Notes: generated by a model not told the origin, from the sequence alone. 64,000 bases of DNA from Domibacillus enclensis (GCF_900156125.1 NZ_FTLX01000001.1:708957-772956); one strand, 5' to 3'. Shown: positions 1 to 8,285, counted from the first letter of the stretch. A program made the numbers and translations.

Positions 1-198
1 TGCAAACGTCCCCATTTTTTCCTGGAATAATGAAATGAGGATGTCCTCTTTGTTTTTAAAGTATAAATAGATCGTGCCGTCTGCAACGCCTGCCTGCTTG
101 GCGATTTTGGATACCTGCGCCTGATGGTAGCCGTTTTCAGCAATCGCGACAACAGCGGCATCGATGATTTGATGATATTTTGGTTTGTTTTTTTTCAT
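1..198 (-). CDS. fadR: Fatty acid degradation regulator FadR (TetR family), 5' part only
   Basis: The first 66 codons of a TetR-family repressor; the rest lies beyond the window edge. The visible part is the DNA-binding domain with its helix-turn-helix around residues 25-50 (QVSKIAKQAGVADGTIYLYF) and closely resembles the B. subtilis acyl-CoA-responsive repressor FadR (YsiA). In Bacillus this protein represses beta-oxidation genes and is released by long-chain acyl-CoA. The ATG at 198 is preceded by an AAGGCGG ribosome binding site about eight bases away. It lies downstream of lcfA in the same direction, the usual arrangement, and a consensus FadR box lies in the gap between them. The identification is firm; the ligand domain cannot be seen. 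Confidence 0.93.
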   Translation of the reverse strand, partial: MKKNKPKYHQIIDAAVVAIAENGYHQAQVSKIAKQAGVADGTIYLYFKNKEDILISLFQEKMGTFA

Positions 199-229
199 GA
201 AACAAGCCGCCTTCCTGTGAAATCAATAA

Positions 230-247
230 TGAATGACTATTCATTCA
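230..247. promoter_or_regulatory. FadR operator between lcfA and fadR
   Basis: TGAATGACTATTCATTCA matches at every specified position the Bacillus FadR box as I recall it (TGAATGAMTANTCATTCA). It lies 32 bases upstream of the fadR start and downstream of lcfA, so it may control an internal, autoregulated fadR promoter. No clear -35/-10 pair was found next to it. Confidence 0.8.
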
Positions 248-297
248 TGATATTATCTTACCGCCAATCACTGATTTCGTCAAGAAGACCGCTTTGT

Positions 298-1989
298 TTA
301 TTCTGCTGGCTGATCGTTTTTTTGTTTTTCTTCGTCAATAAGGACGCGGCGAAGGATTTTGCCGACTGCTGTTTTCGGCAGCTCTTTCCTGAATTCATAA
401 ATACGCGGCACTTTAAAAACAGCCAGGTGGCTTCTGCAAAAGTCGTCCAGCTCTTTTTCCGTAATGTGCTGTCCTTCTTTTAAGACGATAAAGGCTTTGA
501 CGGTTTCTCCCCGGTAAGGGTCCGGCACGCCGACGACGACCGCTTCTTGAATGGCATCGTGCTCATATAATACTTCTTCCACTTCCCGTGGATAAATGTT
601 AAAGCCGCCGGCAATAATCATATCTTTTTTCCGGTCCACGATGTAAAATAAGCCCTGCTCATCCATGTAGCCGATATCCCCTGTTAAAAACCAGCCCCCT
701 TTAAACGACTGCTCTGTTTCGTCCGGACGGTTCCAATAGCCTTTCATTACTTGCGGACCTTTCACCGCAATTTCGCCTTTTTCGCCTGGCTGCTGCACCG
801 GCTCTCCTGTCTGCATGGATAAAATCACCGCATCTGTATCGGGCCACGGGACACCTACACTGCCCGGAACGCGCGCTCCCCAAATGAAATTAGCATGCGT
901 AACCGGCGATGTTTCTGTTAGCCCATACCCTTCAACAAGCTTGCCTCCTGTTACCGCTTCGAATTTTTGCTGCACCTCGACAGGAAGTGGAGCGGAGCCG
1001 CTAATACAGGCATCGATCGACGATAAATCATATTGATGAATGTGGCCGCTGTTTAACAGTCCGATGTAAATGGTCGGTGCGCCTGGAAAAATCGTCGGCT
1101 TTTGCTTTTGAATGGTTTTCAGCGTTGTTTTCACATCAAATTTCGGCAGCAGAACCATTTTATACCCTTGCATCACGCCGAGAATCATAACCGTGGTCAT
1201 GCCGTATACGTGAAAAAAAGGAATAACGCCTAAAATGACCTCTTCACCCGGCCGGTATTTGTACATCCATGCACCGCACATGGATGCATTGGCCACCAGG
1301 TTTTTATGTGTCAGGATGACTCCTTTCGGAAATCCGGTTGTCCCGCCCGTATACTGTAGAACGGCTGGATCGCGATCAACATCTGTTTGAAGCGGCACTT
1401 CCTTCGCTGGTGATTCTTCCATAATTTTTGTGAAAAAGTGATTGTTGTTTCGATTTTCCACTTGAACGACGATGCCGGTTTGCTTTTTTTGAATAAATGG
1501 GTAAATAACGTTTTTCGGAAATGGAAGATAATCCTTGATAGCGGTTACAATAACATGTTCCAATGGCGTGCTGCGAATGATCTTTTGCAGGCGCGGATAA
1601 AGCAGGTCAAGGACAATCATGGCTTTCGCTCCGCTGTCTTTTAACTGGTACTCCATTTCCCTTTCTTTATAAAGCGGGTTAAACTGGACGACGACGGCAC
1701 CTGCGTACAGCACACCGTAAAAGCTGATCACTGCCTGTGGTGTATTCGGGAGCATGATCGCCACCCGGTCCCCTTTTTGAATCCCAATCTTTTTCAGGTA
1801 AGCAGCCATTTTCAGCGCAGACTCGTGCAGTTCCTTGTAGGAAAGCTCCTTGCCCATAAACTGTATAGCGGTTTTGTCTCCGTACTCAGCTGCCGCTTTT
1901 GTTAAAAATAATGGAAGCGGCTGATCCGGGTACACAATTGAATGAGGTATTTCCTCCGGATAATGGGCAAGCCACGGTTTATCAGACAT
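298..1989 (-). CDS. lcfA: Long-chain fatty acid--CoA ligase LcfA
   Basis: Acyl-CoA synthetase of the ANL superfamily, 563 residues, the family's normal length. It activates long-chain fatty acids with ATP and CoA for beta-oxidation. Visible motifs are the phosphate-binding YTGGTTGFPKG (about 215), the GYGLTETSP A5-type motif (about 355), TGDIGYMD (about 435) with the adenylate-binding Asp, and the C-terminal KTAVGKILRR containing the catalytic Lys (about 545). The ATG at 1989 is preferred over one at 1995 because AAAGGGG ends nine bases before the former but only three before the latter. It is first in a transcription unit with fadR and has a FadR box inside its promoter. Confidence 0.96.
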   Translation of the reverse strand: MSDKPWLAHYPEEIPHSIVYPDQPLPLFLTKAAAEYGDKTAIQFMGKELSYKELHESALKMAAYLKKIGIQKGDRVAIMLPNTPQAVISFYGVLYAGAVVVQFNPLYKEREMEYQLKDSGAKAMIVLDLLYPRLQKIIRSTPLEHVIVTAIKDYLPFPKNVIYPFIQKKQTGIVVQVENRNNNHFFTKIMEESPAKEVPLQTDVDRDPAVLQYTGGTTGFPKGVILTHKNLVANASMCGAWMYKYRPGEEVILGVIPFFHVYGMTTVMILGVMQGYKMVLLPKFDVKTTLKTIQKQKPTIFPGAPTIYIGLLNSGHIHQYDLSSIDACISGSAPLPVEVQQKFEAVTGGKLVEGYGLTETSPVTHANFIWGARVPGSVGVPWPDTDAVILSMQTGEPVQQPGEKGEIAVKGPQVMKGYWNRPDETEQSFKGGWFLTGDIGYMDEQGLFYIVDRKKDMIIAGGFNIYPREVEEVLYEHDAIQEAVVVGVPDPYRGETVKAFIVLKEGQHITEKELDDFCRSHLAVFKVPRIYEFRKELPKTAVGKILRRVLIDEEKQKNDQPAE

Positions 1990-2029
1990 CTTCATCCACC
2001 CCTTTGTGAGAAGAATTCGTTCTCTCTTC

Positions 2030-2059
2030 AGTATAATGAATAATGATTCATTTTACAAC
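2030..2059 (-). promoter_or_regulatory. lcfA sigma-A promoter with FadR box in the spacer
   Basis: On the minus strand, TTGTAA (2059-2054) and TATACT (2035-2030) are separated by 18 bases. The spacer and -35 edge carry TGAATAATGATTCATTTT (2037-2054), matching 13 of 17 specified positions of the FadR box. A repressor bound here would block RNA polymerase. Confidence 0.75.
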
Positions 2060-2061
2060 AA

Positions 2062-2095
2062 AAGAAAGCCGAACGCATTCGTTTGGCTTTTCTTC
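2062..2095 (-). terminator. Terminator after the yshE/microprotein unit
   Basis: An 11-bp stem (AAAGCCGAACG at 2065-2075 with CGTTTGGCTTT at 2080-2090, one G-T pair) and a four-base loop, followed on the minus strand by CTTTTGTT. The other side is also T-rich. It separates the mutS2-yshE unit from the lcfA promoter. Confidence 0.6.
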
Positions 2096-2138
2096 TTTTC
2101 AAACTCTTTTGTTTTAAGTTCTGCTCTACTTCATCCCC

Positions 2139-2219
2139 TTAATTCATCATCATATATATGACGCCAATGATAAAAAATGCGGCACAGCAGCCAATTAACA
2201 CCTTTGCCAGGGTTTCCAT
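2139..2219 (-). CDS. Putative 26-residue membrane microprotein
   Basis: A short reading frame starts with ATG at 2219 and ends with TAA at 2141-2139. It encodes a basic-start hydrophobic peptide: METLAKVLIGC, then CAAFFIIGVIYMMMN, that is, one predicted membrane helix from about residue 7 to 25. AAGAGGA lies about eight bases before the ATG, a convincing ribosome binding site. It sits 18 bases downstream of yshE, itself a membrane protein, and before the terminator at 2062-2095, so it would be the last gene of the polX-mutS2-yshE unit. I do not recognise a family. Evidence is limited to the start site, hydrophobicity and position. Confidence 0.55.
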   Translation of the reverse strand: METLAKVLIGCCAAFFIIGVIYMMMN

Positions 2220-2237
2220 GCGTTTATTCCTCTTTTC

Positions 2238-2645
2238 TTACAGCAGAGCCGCGCCAATCATGTACGACAGTCCTGCTGATATCACGAATGAAATAAAGCC
2301 GACCGCGCGGTTATCCCGTTCGATTTCTTTGTCTACGTTAAAGCTGGGCGTTAAAAACTCAAACATAAAATAACCGCTCAGCAGCAGAATAAAGCCGAAA
2401 ATCCCCCATCCTGCCATCGTTAAAACGGAGTCATTATGCAAAATAGAATGGCGGAATATATTCGCAATGCCGAAAATTTTGCCGCCTGTGGCCATTGCCA
2501 CCGCCATGTTGCCTTTTTTTATTTCTTCCCAGTTTCGATAGGACGTCACCAGCTCAAACAAAGCGAGGCACAGAATAATGCAGATCGTCGCAATACTGTA
2601 ATAGCCCGCTAGCTGCACATATTGATTTTCCCAAAAACCGGTCAT
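2238..2645 (-). CDS. yshE: DUF350 family membrane protein YshE
   Basis: A 135-residue integral membrane protein with four predicted helices (about 14-33, 48-66, 75-97 and 112-134), matching the DUF350 family and B. subtilis YshE in length and position. Function is not established. The ATG at 2645 follows AAGGAGG by about seven bases. It starts 12 bases after the mutS2 stop, so it is cotranscribed with mutS2 and probably polX. Charged residues around EEIKKGN and DKEIERDNR mark the loops. No unusual feature beyond the microprotein that follows it. Confidence 0.85.
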   Translation of the reverse strand: MTGFWENQYVQLAGYYSIATICIILCLALFELVTSYRNWEEIKKGNMAVAMATGGKIFGIANIFRHSILHNDSVLTMAGWGIFGFILLLSGYFMFEFLTPSFNVDKEIERDNRAVGFISFVISAGLSYMIGAALL

Positions 2646-2657
2646 ATTCCCGCCTCC

Positions 2658-5012
2658 TTACTTTAGTTCGGCAATAGTGACGCCGAGGCCCCCTTCGCCC
2701 GAGCCGCCAAACCGAATTGATTGAACCATTCGATGCTTCGTTAAATAGCCGCGCACGCCTTTCATTAAAGCGCCGGTTCCTTTTCCGTGAATAATCGATA
2801 CCTGGTGATAGCCTGCTAACAGGGCGTCGTCTAAATACTTCTCCACGCGCTTCAGCGCATCCTCATAGCGCTCGCCTCGCAAATCCAGCTCAGAAGACAC
2901 ATGAAAGTCTTTTCCGCGGATGGTTGCGATCGGCTTTGGCTCTTTCTTTTTCTCCGACTTGATAAACTGCATATCGGATTCGGCGACCTTCATCTTAATG
3001 ATGCCCATTTGAACAACCCACTCGTCGCCAGCCGCTTTTTCGATAATGCTGCCTTTTTGGCCAAAGCTGATGACTTTCACTTCATCGCCCGGCTTCCACT
3101 GGCGCTTCGCCGGTTCTATCGCCGGTTTTTTCGTTTTTTGCTCCGGAACGGCGCCTTCAAGCCGCTTTCTTGCTTCAATCAGCTCGTGCTCCTTCATCCC
3201 GGCTGCCCCGCTCATCCGCATCGCACGCAGCTCTTTCATCACGTCTTCTGCTTCTGCACGTGCTTTTTCAACGATGGCCGCTGCTTCCGCACGCGCTTTT
3301 TCTTCCATTTTTTCTTTTTGCTCGTGATAAGCAATGACTTCTTTTTGCAGGTCGCGGTGCAGCTTTTCTGTATCGCGCAAATAGTCACGTGTTTCTTTTT
3401 CATGCTGCTCGGCCAGTCGGCGGCTTGTATCCAGTGCCGCAATCATATTGTCCACTTCATGAGAATCAGCGCTGATCATGCTGCGGGCATTTTCAATAAT
3501 CGCTGAGTTAAGACCAATGCGCTTTGAAATTTCAAATGCGTTGCTTCGGCCCGGAATGCCGATTAAAAGCCGGTACGTCGGGCTGAGTGTTTCCACATCG
3601 AATTCCACGCTGGCGTTAATCACCTGCTCGCGGTTGTAGCCGTATGCTTTTAGCTCCGGGTAATGGGTGGTCGCAATGATCCGGGCTCCGCGCGCAATCA
3701 CTTCATCTAAAATGGAAATAGCAAGCGCTGAACCTTCCTGCGGGTCTGTTCCTGAGCCGAGCTCATCAAACAGAACGAGGCTTTCGTGATCAATTTCGTT
3801 CAGCATGCCGGCAATGTTCACCATGTGAGAGGAGAAGGTACTTAAATTCTGCTCAATTGACTGCTCATCCCCAATGTCGGCAAAAACCGATTGAAATACC
3901 GCTGTTTCCGAGCCGTCCTCCGCCGGGATAAATAAGCCTGACTGTGCCATTAAAACGGACAGGCCTGTTGTTTTTAACGTAACCGTTTTACCCCCTGTGT
4001 TCGGTCCGGTAATGACGATTGCCGTATAGTCCCTGCCGATTTCAATATCACTGGCCACCGCTTCATCCGCGGGCAGCAGCGGGTGGCGTGCTTGAATATA
4101 ATGAATGTAGCCTTCTTCGTTTAAGAGCGGCTTCGTGGCATTCATCGAACGGGCAAATTTCCCTTTTGTAAAAATAAAGTCGATCTCCGAGAGCATTTTG
4201 GTCATCGTGAACAGACCCGGTGCGTGCTCCGCTGTTTCAGCAGACAGCTCGCGCAGAATCTTTTCAACCTCGTACTGCTCCTTCACGGTCAGCTCACGAA
4301 GCTCATTGTTCAAATTCACGACAGATGCCGGCTCGACAAATAATGTTTGCCCGGAAGAAGACTGGTCGTGGACGATGCCGCCGTAATGAGAACGGTATTC
4401 CTGCTTGACGGGAATAACGTACCGGTCATTTCGAATCGTCACAATGGCATCTGACAGCATCTTCTGGGCGCTTTGGCCGCGCGTCAGGCTTTCGAGCTTG
4501 GAGCGGATGCGTGATTCTGCCGACCGCATACCATGGCGAATATGGCGCAGGGCATCGCTCGCTGAATCAAGCACACGTCCGTTTTCATCTACTGTATGCT
4601 TAATTTTATGCTCAAGATCGGTCAGCACCGGGATCATCGCCGTTTTTTCCGGCAAAATGCGCAGCGTCACCTGTCCTTCTGAGCGGACATCCTCAATAAA
4701 CTTGCGAATGTGCCGGCTCGCCGCAATGGTCGAAGCAATTCGCATCAGTTCAACACCGCTCAGCACACCGCCAATTTGCGCCCGTTTGGCGTGAGGACGG
4801 ATGTCATAAATACCGGCAAGCGGCACGTTTCCTTTGATCCGGATGACCGCTGCCGCTTCTTCCGTTTCATCGAGCCACTGCTGTACTTCTTCTGGCTTAT
4901 GCGACGGCTTCAGTTCCTCTGCAAACGAACGGCCGGCTTCAGATGATGCATGCTGGGCCAGTTTTGCGATAATTTTATCAAATTCAAGTGTTGCAAGCAC
5001 TTTTTTGTTCAA
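2658..5012 (-). CDS. mutS2: Endonuclease/ribosome-rescue ATPase MutS2
   Basis: A 784-residue MutS2 protein of normal length. It lacks the mismatch-recognition domain of MutS, has the ABC-type ATPase core with Walker A GPNTGGKT near residue 336 and Walker B VLFDELGSGTDP near 415, a long coiled coil (about 515-640), a KOW-like segment, and a C-terminal Smr nuclease domain with LDLRG (about 706) and HGKGTGAL (about 739). Family members act on branched DNA and in Bacillus have been linked to splitting collided ribosomes. The start is a TTG at 5012: AAAGGAG lies ten bases upstream and the next in-frame ATG is far inside. It lies 25 bases after polX. Confidence 0.95.
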   Translation of the reverse strand: MNKKVLATLEFDKIIAKLAQHASSEAGRSFAEELKPSHKPEEVQQWLDETEEAAAVIRIKGNVPLAGIYDIRPHAKRAQIGGVLSGVELMRIASTIAASRHIRKFIEDVRSEGQVTLRILPEKTAMIPVLTDLEHKIKHTVDENGRVLDSASDALRHIRHGMRSAESRIRSKLESLTRGQSAQKMLSDAIVTIRNDRYVIPVKQEYRSHYGGIVHDQSSSGQTLFVEPASVVNLNNELRELTVKEQYEVEKILRELSAETAEHAPGLFTMTKMLSEIDFIFTKGKFARSMNATKPLLNEEGYIHYIQARHPLLPADEAVASDIEIGRDYTAIVITGPNTGGKTVTLKTTGLSVLMAQSGLFIPAEDGSETAVFQSVFADIGDEQSIEQNLSTFSSHMVNIAGMLNEIDHESLVLFDELGSGTDPQEGSALAISILDEVIARGARIIATTHYPELKAYGYNREQVINASVEFDVETLSPTYRLLIGIPGRSNAFEISKRIGLNSAIIENARSMISADSHEVDNMIAALDTSRRLAEQHEKETRDYLRDTEKLHRDLQKEVIAYHEQKEKMEEKARAEAAAIVEKARAEAEDVMKELRAMRMSGAAGMKEHELIEARKRLEGAVPEQKTKKPAIEPAKRQWKPGDEVKVISFGQKGSIIEKAAGDEWVVQMGIIKMKVAESDMQFIKSEKKKEPKPIATIRGKDFHVSSELDLRGERYEDALKRVEKYLDDALLAGYHQVSIIHGKGTGALMKGVRGYLTKHRMVQSIRFGGSGEGGLGVTIAELK

Positions 5013-5037
5013 GGTCGTTGCATCTCCTTTAATGGCG

Positions 5038-6744
5038 TTACAAGCTGCGGATAAAGGACATGAATGCTGCTTTTGGCCACGTATTCACAACCGTTTCCGG
5101 CCGCAGCCATCCTTTTCTGCCCGCACTTGCGCCTGTTTCCATAAATTCTAAGTGTTCAATGGCATGGGCATCTGTATTGATCATCAGCTTCGCCCCGGCC
5201 TCCTGTGCCATTTTTAAATGAACGGCGGATAAGTCAAGACGATGCGGATTCGCGTTTAATTCAAGCGCTGTATTCGTTTCAGCTGCAAGGCGAATTAATT
5301 CCTCCATGTCCACCGAATATCCGTCGCGGCGCCCAATAATCCGGCCGGTCGGATGAGCAATCAGCTTTACGTACGGATTGTAAAGAGCTGTTTTCAGCCG
5401 CTCCATAATTTGCTCCTGCGGCTGCGAAAAGCTTGAATGGATCGACGCAATGACGAAATCAAGCTGTTTGAGCACGTCATCCTCATAATCGAGCGTGCCG
5501 TCCGGCAAAATATCCATTTCAATCCCGGACAAAATTTCGATATCTGTAAATTTTGCATTCCATTCTTTTATTTCTTCATTTTGACGGAGCAGCCGTTCCG
5601 CAGACAGGCCATTTGCGACCTTTAAGTAATAAGAATGATCGGTAATGGCCATATACTCATATCCGCGCGCCCGGCACGCTTCAATCATTTCTTCAATGGA
5701 GAAAGCGCCGTCTGACCAGGCCGTGTGCATATGCAGATCACCTTTTATATCCGTCAGCTCAATAAGCGTGCTCTCCTCGTAATGATCCGTTTCCGTTCCG
5801 TCCTCCCGAATTTCCGGCGGGAAAAAGGGCAAGCCAAGATGGTGATAAAGCGCGGCTTCATCTTCAAACGTTTGGACTGTGCCATCCGGCTGCTCGATGC
5901 CGTATTCGCTTACTTTTTCATTTCGCTCTTTGGCAATCTGGCGGATTTTCACGTTATGGTCTTTTGAACCGGTAAAGTGATGAAGGGTGCTTGCGAACTG
6001 CTCCGGCTCAACGATGCGGAAATCGATGGACAGATCGAATTCACCGTCGATGATGACCGATACCTTCGTCGGGCCGGCGGCAATAATTTCTTTGATTCCG
6101 TCCATTGCAAGCAGGTGCTCCTTGGCTCGCTCCGGCTTTTCTGATGCCACAATAAAGTCCAGGTCCTTGACCGTTTCACGCAGCCGTCTGAGGCTCCCAG
6201 CTCTTGAGTAGCGAACGATGTCCTCACACTCGTTTACGTACCGTTCGATTTGTTCAGCGATCGGCAGGACGTACATAATCGGCAGACGGTCTGGCTGGGT
6301 GCCTGCTTTTTGAACGGCCGCTAAAATTTTCTCTTCTGTTTTGGCGCCAAAGCCAGCAAGTGCCTGTACCTTATGCTGCTCGCACGCTTCCTTTAATTCA
6401 ACCATGTTGGTGATGCCCAGCTCCTTGTAAAGCTTGGCGATCTTCTTGCCGCCGAGCCCCGGCAGCCCTAAGAGCGCCACAAGCCCTTCCGGTACTTCGC
6501 CGGACAGCTCTGTCAGCACCGTGGACTCGCCCGTCTCTATGTACTCGGCAATCACCGCAGCGGTGCCTTTGCCGATTCCGGACAGCTTCGTCACGTCCTC
6601 GATTTCAGACAGGCTTCTGTCGTCCTGTTCAAGCGCGGCGGCTGCCTTGCGGAACGCTGATATTTTAAAGGGGTTGTCACCTTTTAACTCCATGTATACA
6701 GCAATTTTTTCAAGCAATCGGATAATGTCTTTTTTATTTACCAT
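5038..6744 (-). CDS. polX: DNA polymerase/3'-5' exonuclease PolX
   Basis: A family X DNA polymerase of 568 residues, as in B. subtilis. It contains helix-hairpin-helix repeats (about 50-150, GLPGLGGKKIAKLYKELG), the polymerase core with GSLRR and the metal-binding KDLDFIV near 185-200, a third Asp in FDLSIDF near 240, and a C-terminal PHP exonuclease domain from about 335 (GDLHMHTAWSDG). It fills short gaps in base excision repair. The ATG at 6744 is chosen because an AGCAGGTGA site precedes it and the 17 upstream codons have no counterpart in the family. In B. subtilis cvpA (yshB) separates zapA and polX; it is absent here. Confidence 0.95.
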   Translation of the reverse strand: MVNKKDIIRLLEKIAVYMELKGDNPFKISAFRKAAAALEQDDRSLSEIEDVTKLSGIGKGTAAVIAEYIETGESTVLTELSGEVPEGLVALLGLPGLGGKKIAKLYKELGITNMVELKEACEQHKVQALAGFGAKTEEKILAAVQKAGTQPDRLPIMYVLPIAEQIERYVNECEDIVRYSRAGSLRRLRETVKDLDFIVASEKPERAKEHLLAMDGIKEIIAAGPTKVSVIIDGEFDLSIDFRIVEPEQFASTLHHFTGSKDHNVKIRQIAKERNEKVSEYGIEQPDGTVQTFEDEAALYHHLGLPFFPPEIREDGTETDHYEESTLIELTDIKGDLHMHTAWSDGAFSIEEMIEACRARGYEYMAITDHSYYLKVANGLSAERLLRQNEEIKEWNAKFTDIEILSGIEMDILPDGTLDYEDDVLKQLDFVIASIHSSFSQPQEQIMERLKTALYNPYVKLIAHPTGRIIGRRDGYSVDMEELIRLAAETNTALELNANPHRLDLSAVHLKMAQEAGAKLMINTDAHAIEHLEFMETGASAGRKGWLRPETVVNTWPKAAFMSFIRSL

Positions 6745-6774
6745 TTCAGTCACCTGCTTTTCTTTAATAGTAGC

Positions 6775-6810
6775 AGAAAAAAACTCCTCTACCAAATAGG
6801 AGAGAAGTTT
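6775..6810 (-). terminator. Terminator between zapA and polX
   Basis: Immediately after the zapA stop, the minus strand reads AAACTTCTCT...AGAGGAGTTT, a ten-pair stem with one G-T pair, followed by seven T. It would end most zapA transcripts, implying that polX has its own weak promoter or depends on readthrough. Confidence 0.7.
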
Positions 6811-7089
6811 TCAGCCATTGGCGGCGTTTCGGTTTTTCACACGGCTCATTTCCATTTTCATTTGTTCTAATTCTTCTTCCATTTTTAAATAATCATTCAC
6901 CATATTAACAGCCGTCAGAACCGCAATTTTCTGCGTATCAAGCGAAGCATTGCGGCTCCCGATTTCACGCATTTTGTCATCAACCATTTCCGTTACACGG
7001 CGAATATGGTATTCTGATTCAGTTCCGATAATCGTATACTGAGATCCGTAAATGTCAACTGTTAGGCGAGTCTTTTGTCCGTTCGACAA
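6811..7089 (-). CDS. zapA: Cell division protein ZapA
   Basis: A 92-residue ZapA, which binds FtsZ and promotes protofilament bundling at the division site. The N-terminal FtsZ-binding region (KTRLTVDIYGSQYTIIG) is followed by a C-terminal coiled coil (about 50-90). The start is set at TTG 7089 because GGGGG lies eight bases upstream and the resulting MSNGQKTRLTVDIYG aligns with the B. subtilis start MSDGKKTKTTVDIYG; the ATG at 7104 has no ribosome binding site. Divergent from rnhC with a shared promoter region (a TATGATATATAA stretch near 7122-7133). It is separated from polX by a terminator. Confidence 0.9.
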   Translation of the reverse strand: MSNGQKTRLTVDIYGSQYTIIGTESEYHIRRVTEMVDDKMREIGSRNASLDTQKIAVLTAVNMVNDYLKMEEELEQMKMEMSRVKNRNAANG

Positions 7090-7181
7090 ATGCAAGGCCC
7101 CCATTTCTGTTGCAATTCTGTTATATATCATACCATGAGTCATTTCCTGTGAAAAGGAAGAAAGTTTGGAGGAGTGTCGAA

Positions 7182-8093
7182 TTGAGTCATACTGTGCTTG
7201 TTGTCACCCGCGATACACTTGAAAAAATGAAGGCGCATTACGGCGTTCCAGCTTCTCTGCCAGCCGGTGCCGTCTTTGCTGCAAAAGTGGACGGCTGCTC
7301 TGTGACAGGCTACCGCTCGGGGAAAGTGCTGTTCCAGGGCAAGCGGTCAAGTGCTGAATCCGCAAAGTGGGACGGCCAAAAATCGGAGCCGAAGAAAAAG
7401 AAGGTGTCTGCCCCGAGCGGCCTGCTGCCAGAGGGGTTTTCCAGCTTATCTGTCGCTGGAAGTGATGAAGTCGGCACAGGCGATTACTTTGGTCCGATCA
7501 CGGTCGTCGCCGCTTATGTCGAAAAAAGCAGAATTGCCGAGCTGTCTGCCATCGGTGTCCGTGATTCCAAAGATATGAAGGACCCTGAAATTATATCTAT
7601 TGCGAAAAAATTAGTTAAAGACATCCCATACAGTCTGCTTATTTTGCACAATGAAAAATACAACGATTTGCAGGAAAGCGGCATGTCGCAAGGAAAAATC
7701 AAAGCGATTCTGCATAATCAGGCGCTCGGCAAGCTGCTCGAAAAAATCGCCCCTGAAAAACCGGAAGCGATTCTCATTGACCAATTTGCGGAAAAGCCGA
7801 TTTATTACCGTCATGTAAAGGGACAAAAAAACATTGTCCAGGAAAACGTGTATTTCAGCACAAAAGGAGAAAGCATCCATATCGCCGTCGCTGCCGCTTC
7901 CATTATCGCCCGCTACGCCTTTTTAAAGGAAATGGATCTTTTGTCTGAAAAAGCCGGATTTTCAATCCCAAAAGGAGCCGGGCCAAAAGTAGACGAAGCC
8001 GCCGCCCGTTTAATCCGCACGTATGATGAAAGTGTGCTGCGCCATTTCACGAAGCTGCACTTTGCCAATACCGGAAAAGCGAAAAAACTGTAA
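7182..8093 (+). CDS. rnhC: Ribonuclease HIII
   Basis: A 303-residue type 2 RNase H that cleaves RNA in RNA-DNA hybrids, needed in Bacillus to remove R-loops and primers. The N-terminal TBP-like substrate-binding domain (about 1-80) precedes the catalytic domain with AGSDEVGTGDYFGP near 92-105 carrying the DE motif, and further acidic residues in RDSKDMKD and AILIDQF. The start is TTG at 7182, preceded by a perfect GGAGGAG seven bases away; upstream codons overlap the zapA promoter and are not conserved. It converges on pheT across a repeat array and a shared terminator. Confidence 0.95.
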   Translation: MSHTVLVVTRDTLEKMKAHYGVPASLPAGAVFAAKVDGCSVTGYRSGKVLFQGKRSSAESAKWDGQKSEPKKKKVSAPSGLLPEGFSSLSVAGSDEVGTGDYFGPITVVAAYVEKSRIAELSAIGVRDSKDMKDPEIISIAKKLVKDIPYSLLILHNEKYNDLQESGMSQGKIKAILHNQALGKLLEKIAPEKPEAILIDQFAEKPIYYRHVKGQKNIVQENVYFSTKGESIHIAVAAASIIARYAFLKEMDLLSEKAGFSIPKGAGPKVDEAAARLIRTYDESVLRHFTKLHFANTGKAKKL

Positions 8094-8108
8094 TATGGTG
8101 GCGAAATC

Positions 8109-8280
8109 CTGCGACATTTAACGCCGGTATTTATGATTTACCGCTGATATAAAGGCGCTATCGCCGGTATGTTGATGATACCGGCGATAGACAGGCGGAT
8201 ATCGGCGTTATTTTCACTTTATCGGCGATCGACCGGTACATGTCAGCGATGGGTTGATTTTATCAGCGTTAGTGGTCTCC
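8109..8280. repeat. Phased inverted array of eight 20-21 bp units (array 1)
   Basis: Non-coding stretch between the convergent rnhC and pheT. The core CGCCG/CGCTG occurs at 8122, 8142 and 8162, and its reverse complement CGGCG/CAGCG at 8182, 8203, 8223, 8244 and 8264. Spacing is thus 20 or 21 bases throughout. Three units point one way and five the other. The unit consensus is A(C/T)C(G/A)GCG(A/T)TA followed by about ten variable bases. The turn is a perfect palindrome: TATCGCCGGTAT (8160-8171) and ATACCGGCGATA (8179-8190). No reading frame or known family fits. Confidence 0.85.
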
Positions 8281-8285
8281 AACAC

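Noticed and set aside
2901..3506. 201-codon plus-strand frame antisense to mutS2
   Set aside because: It lies wholly within mutS2, has no ribosome binding site and has a biased, low-complexity composition typical of an antisense shadow.
7090..7143. Longer zapA starting at an upstream ATG (7104) or at 7143
   Set aside because: No ribosome binding site precedes those codons; TTG at 7089 has GGGGG at the right distance and matches the family start.
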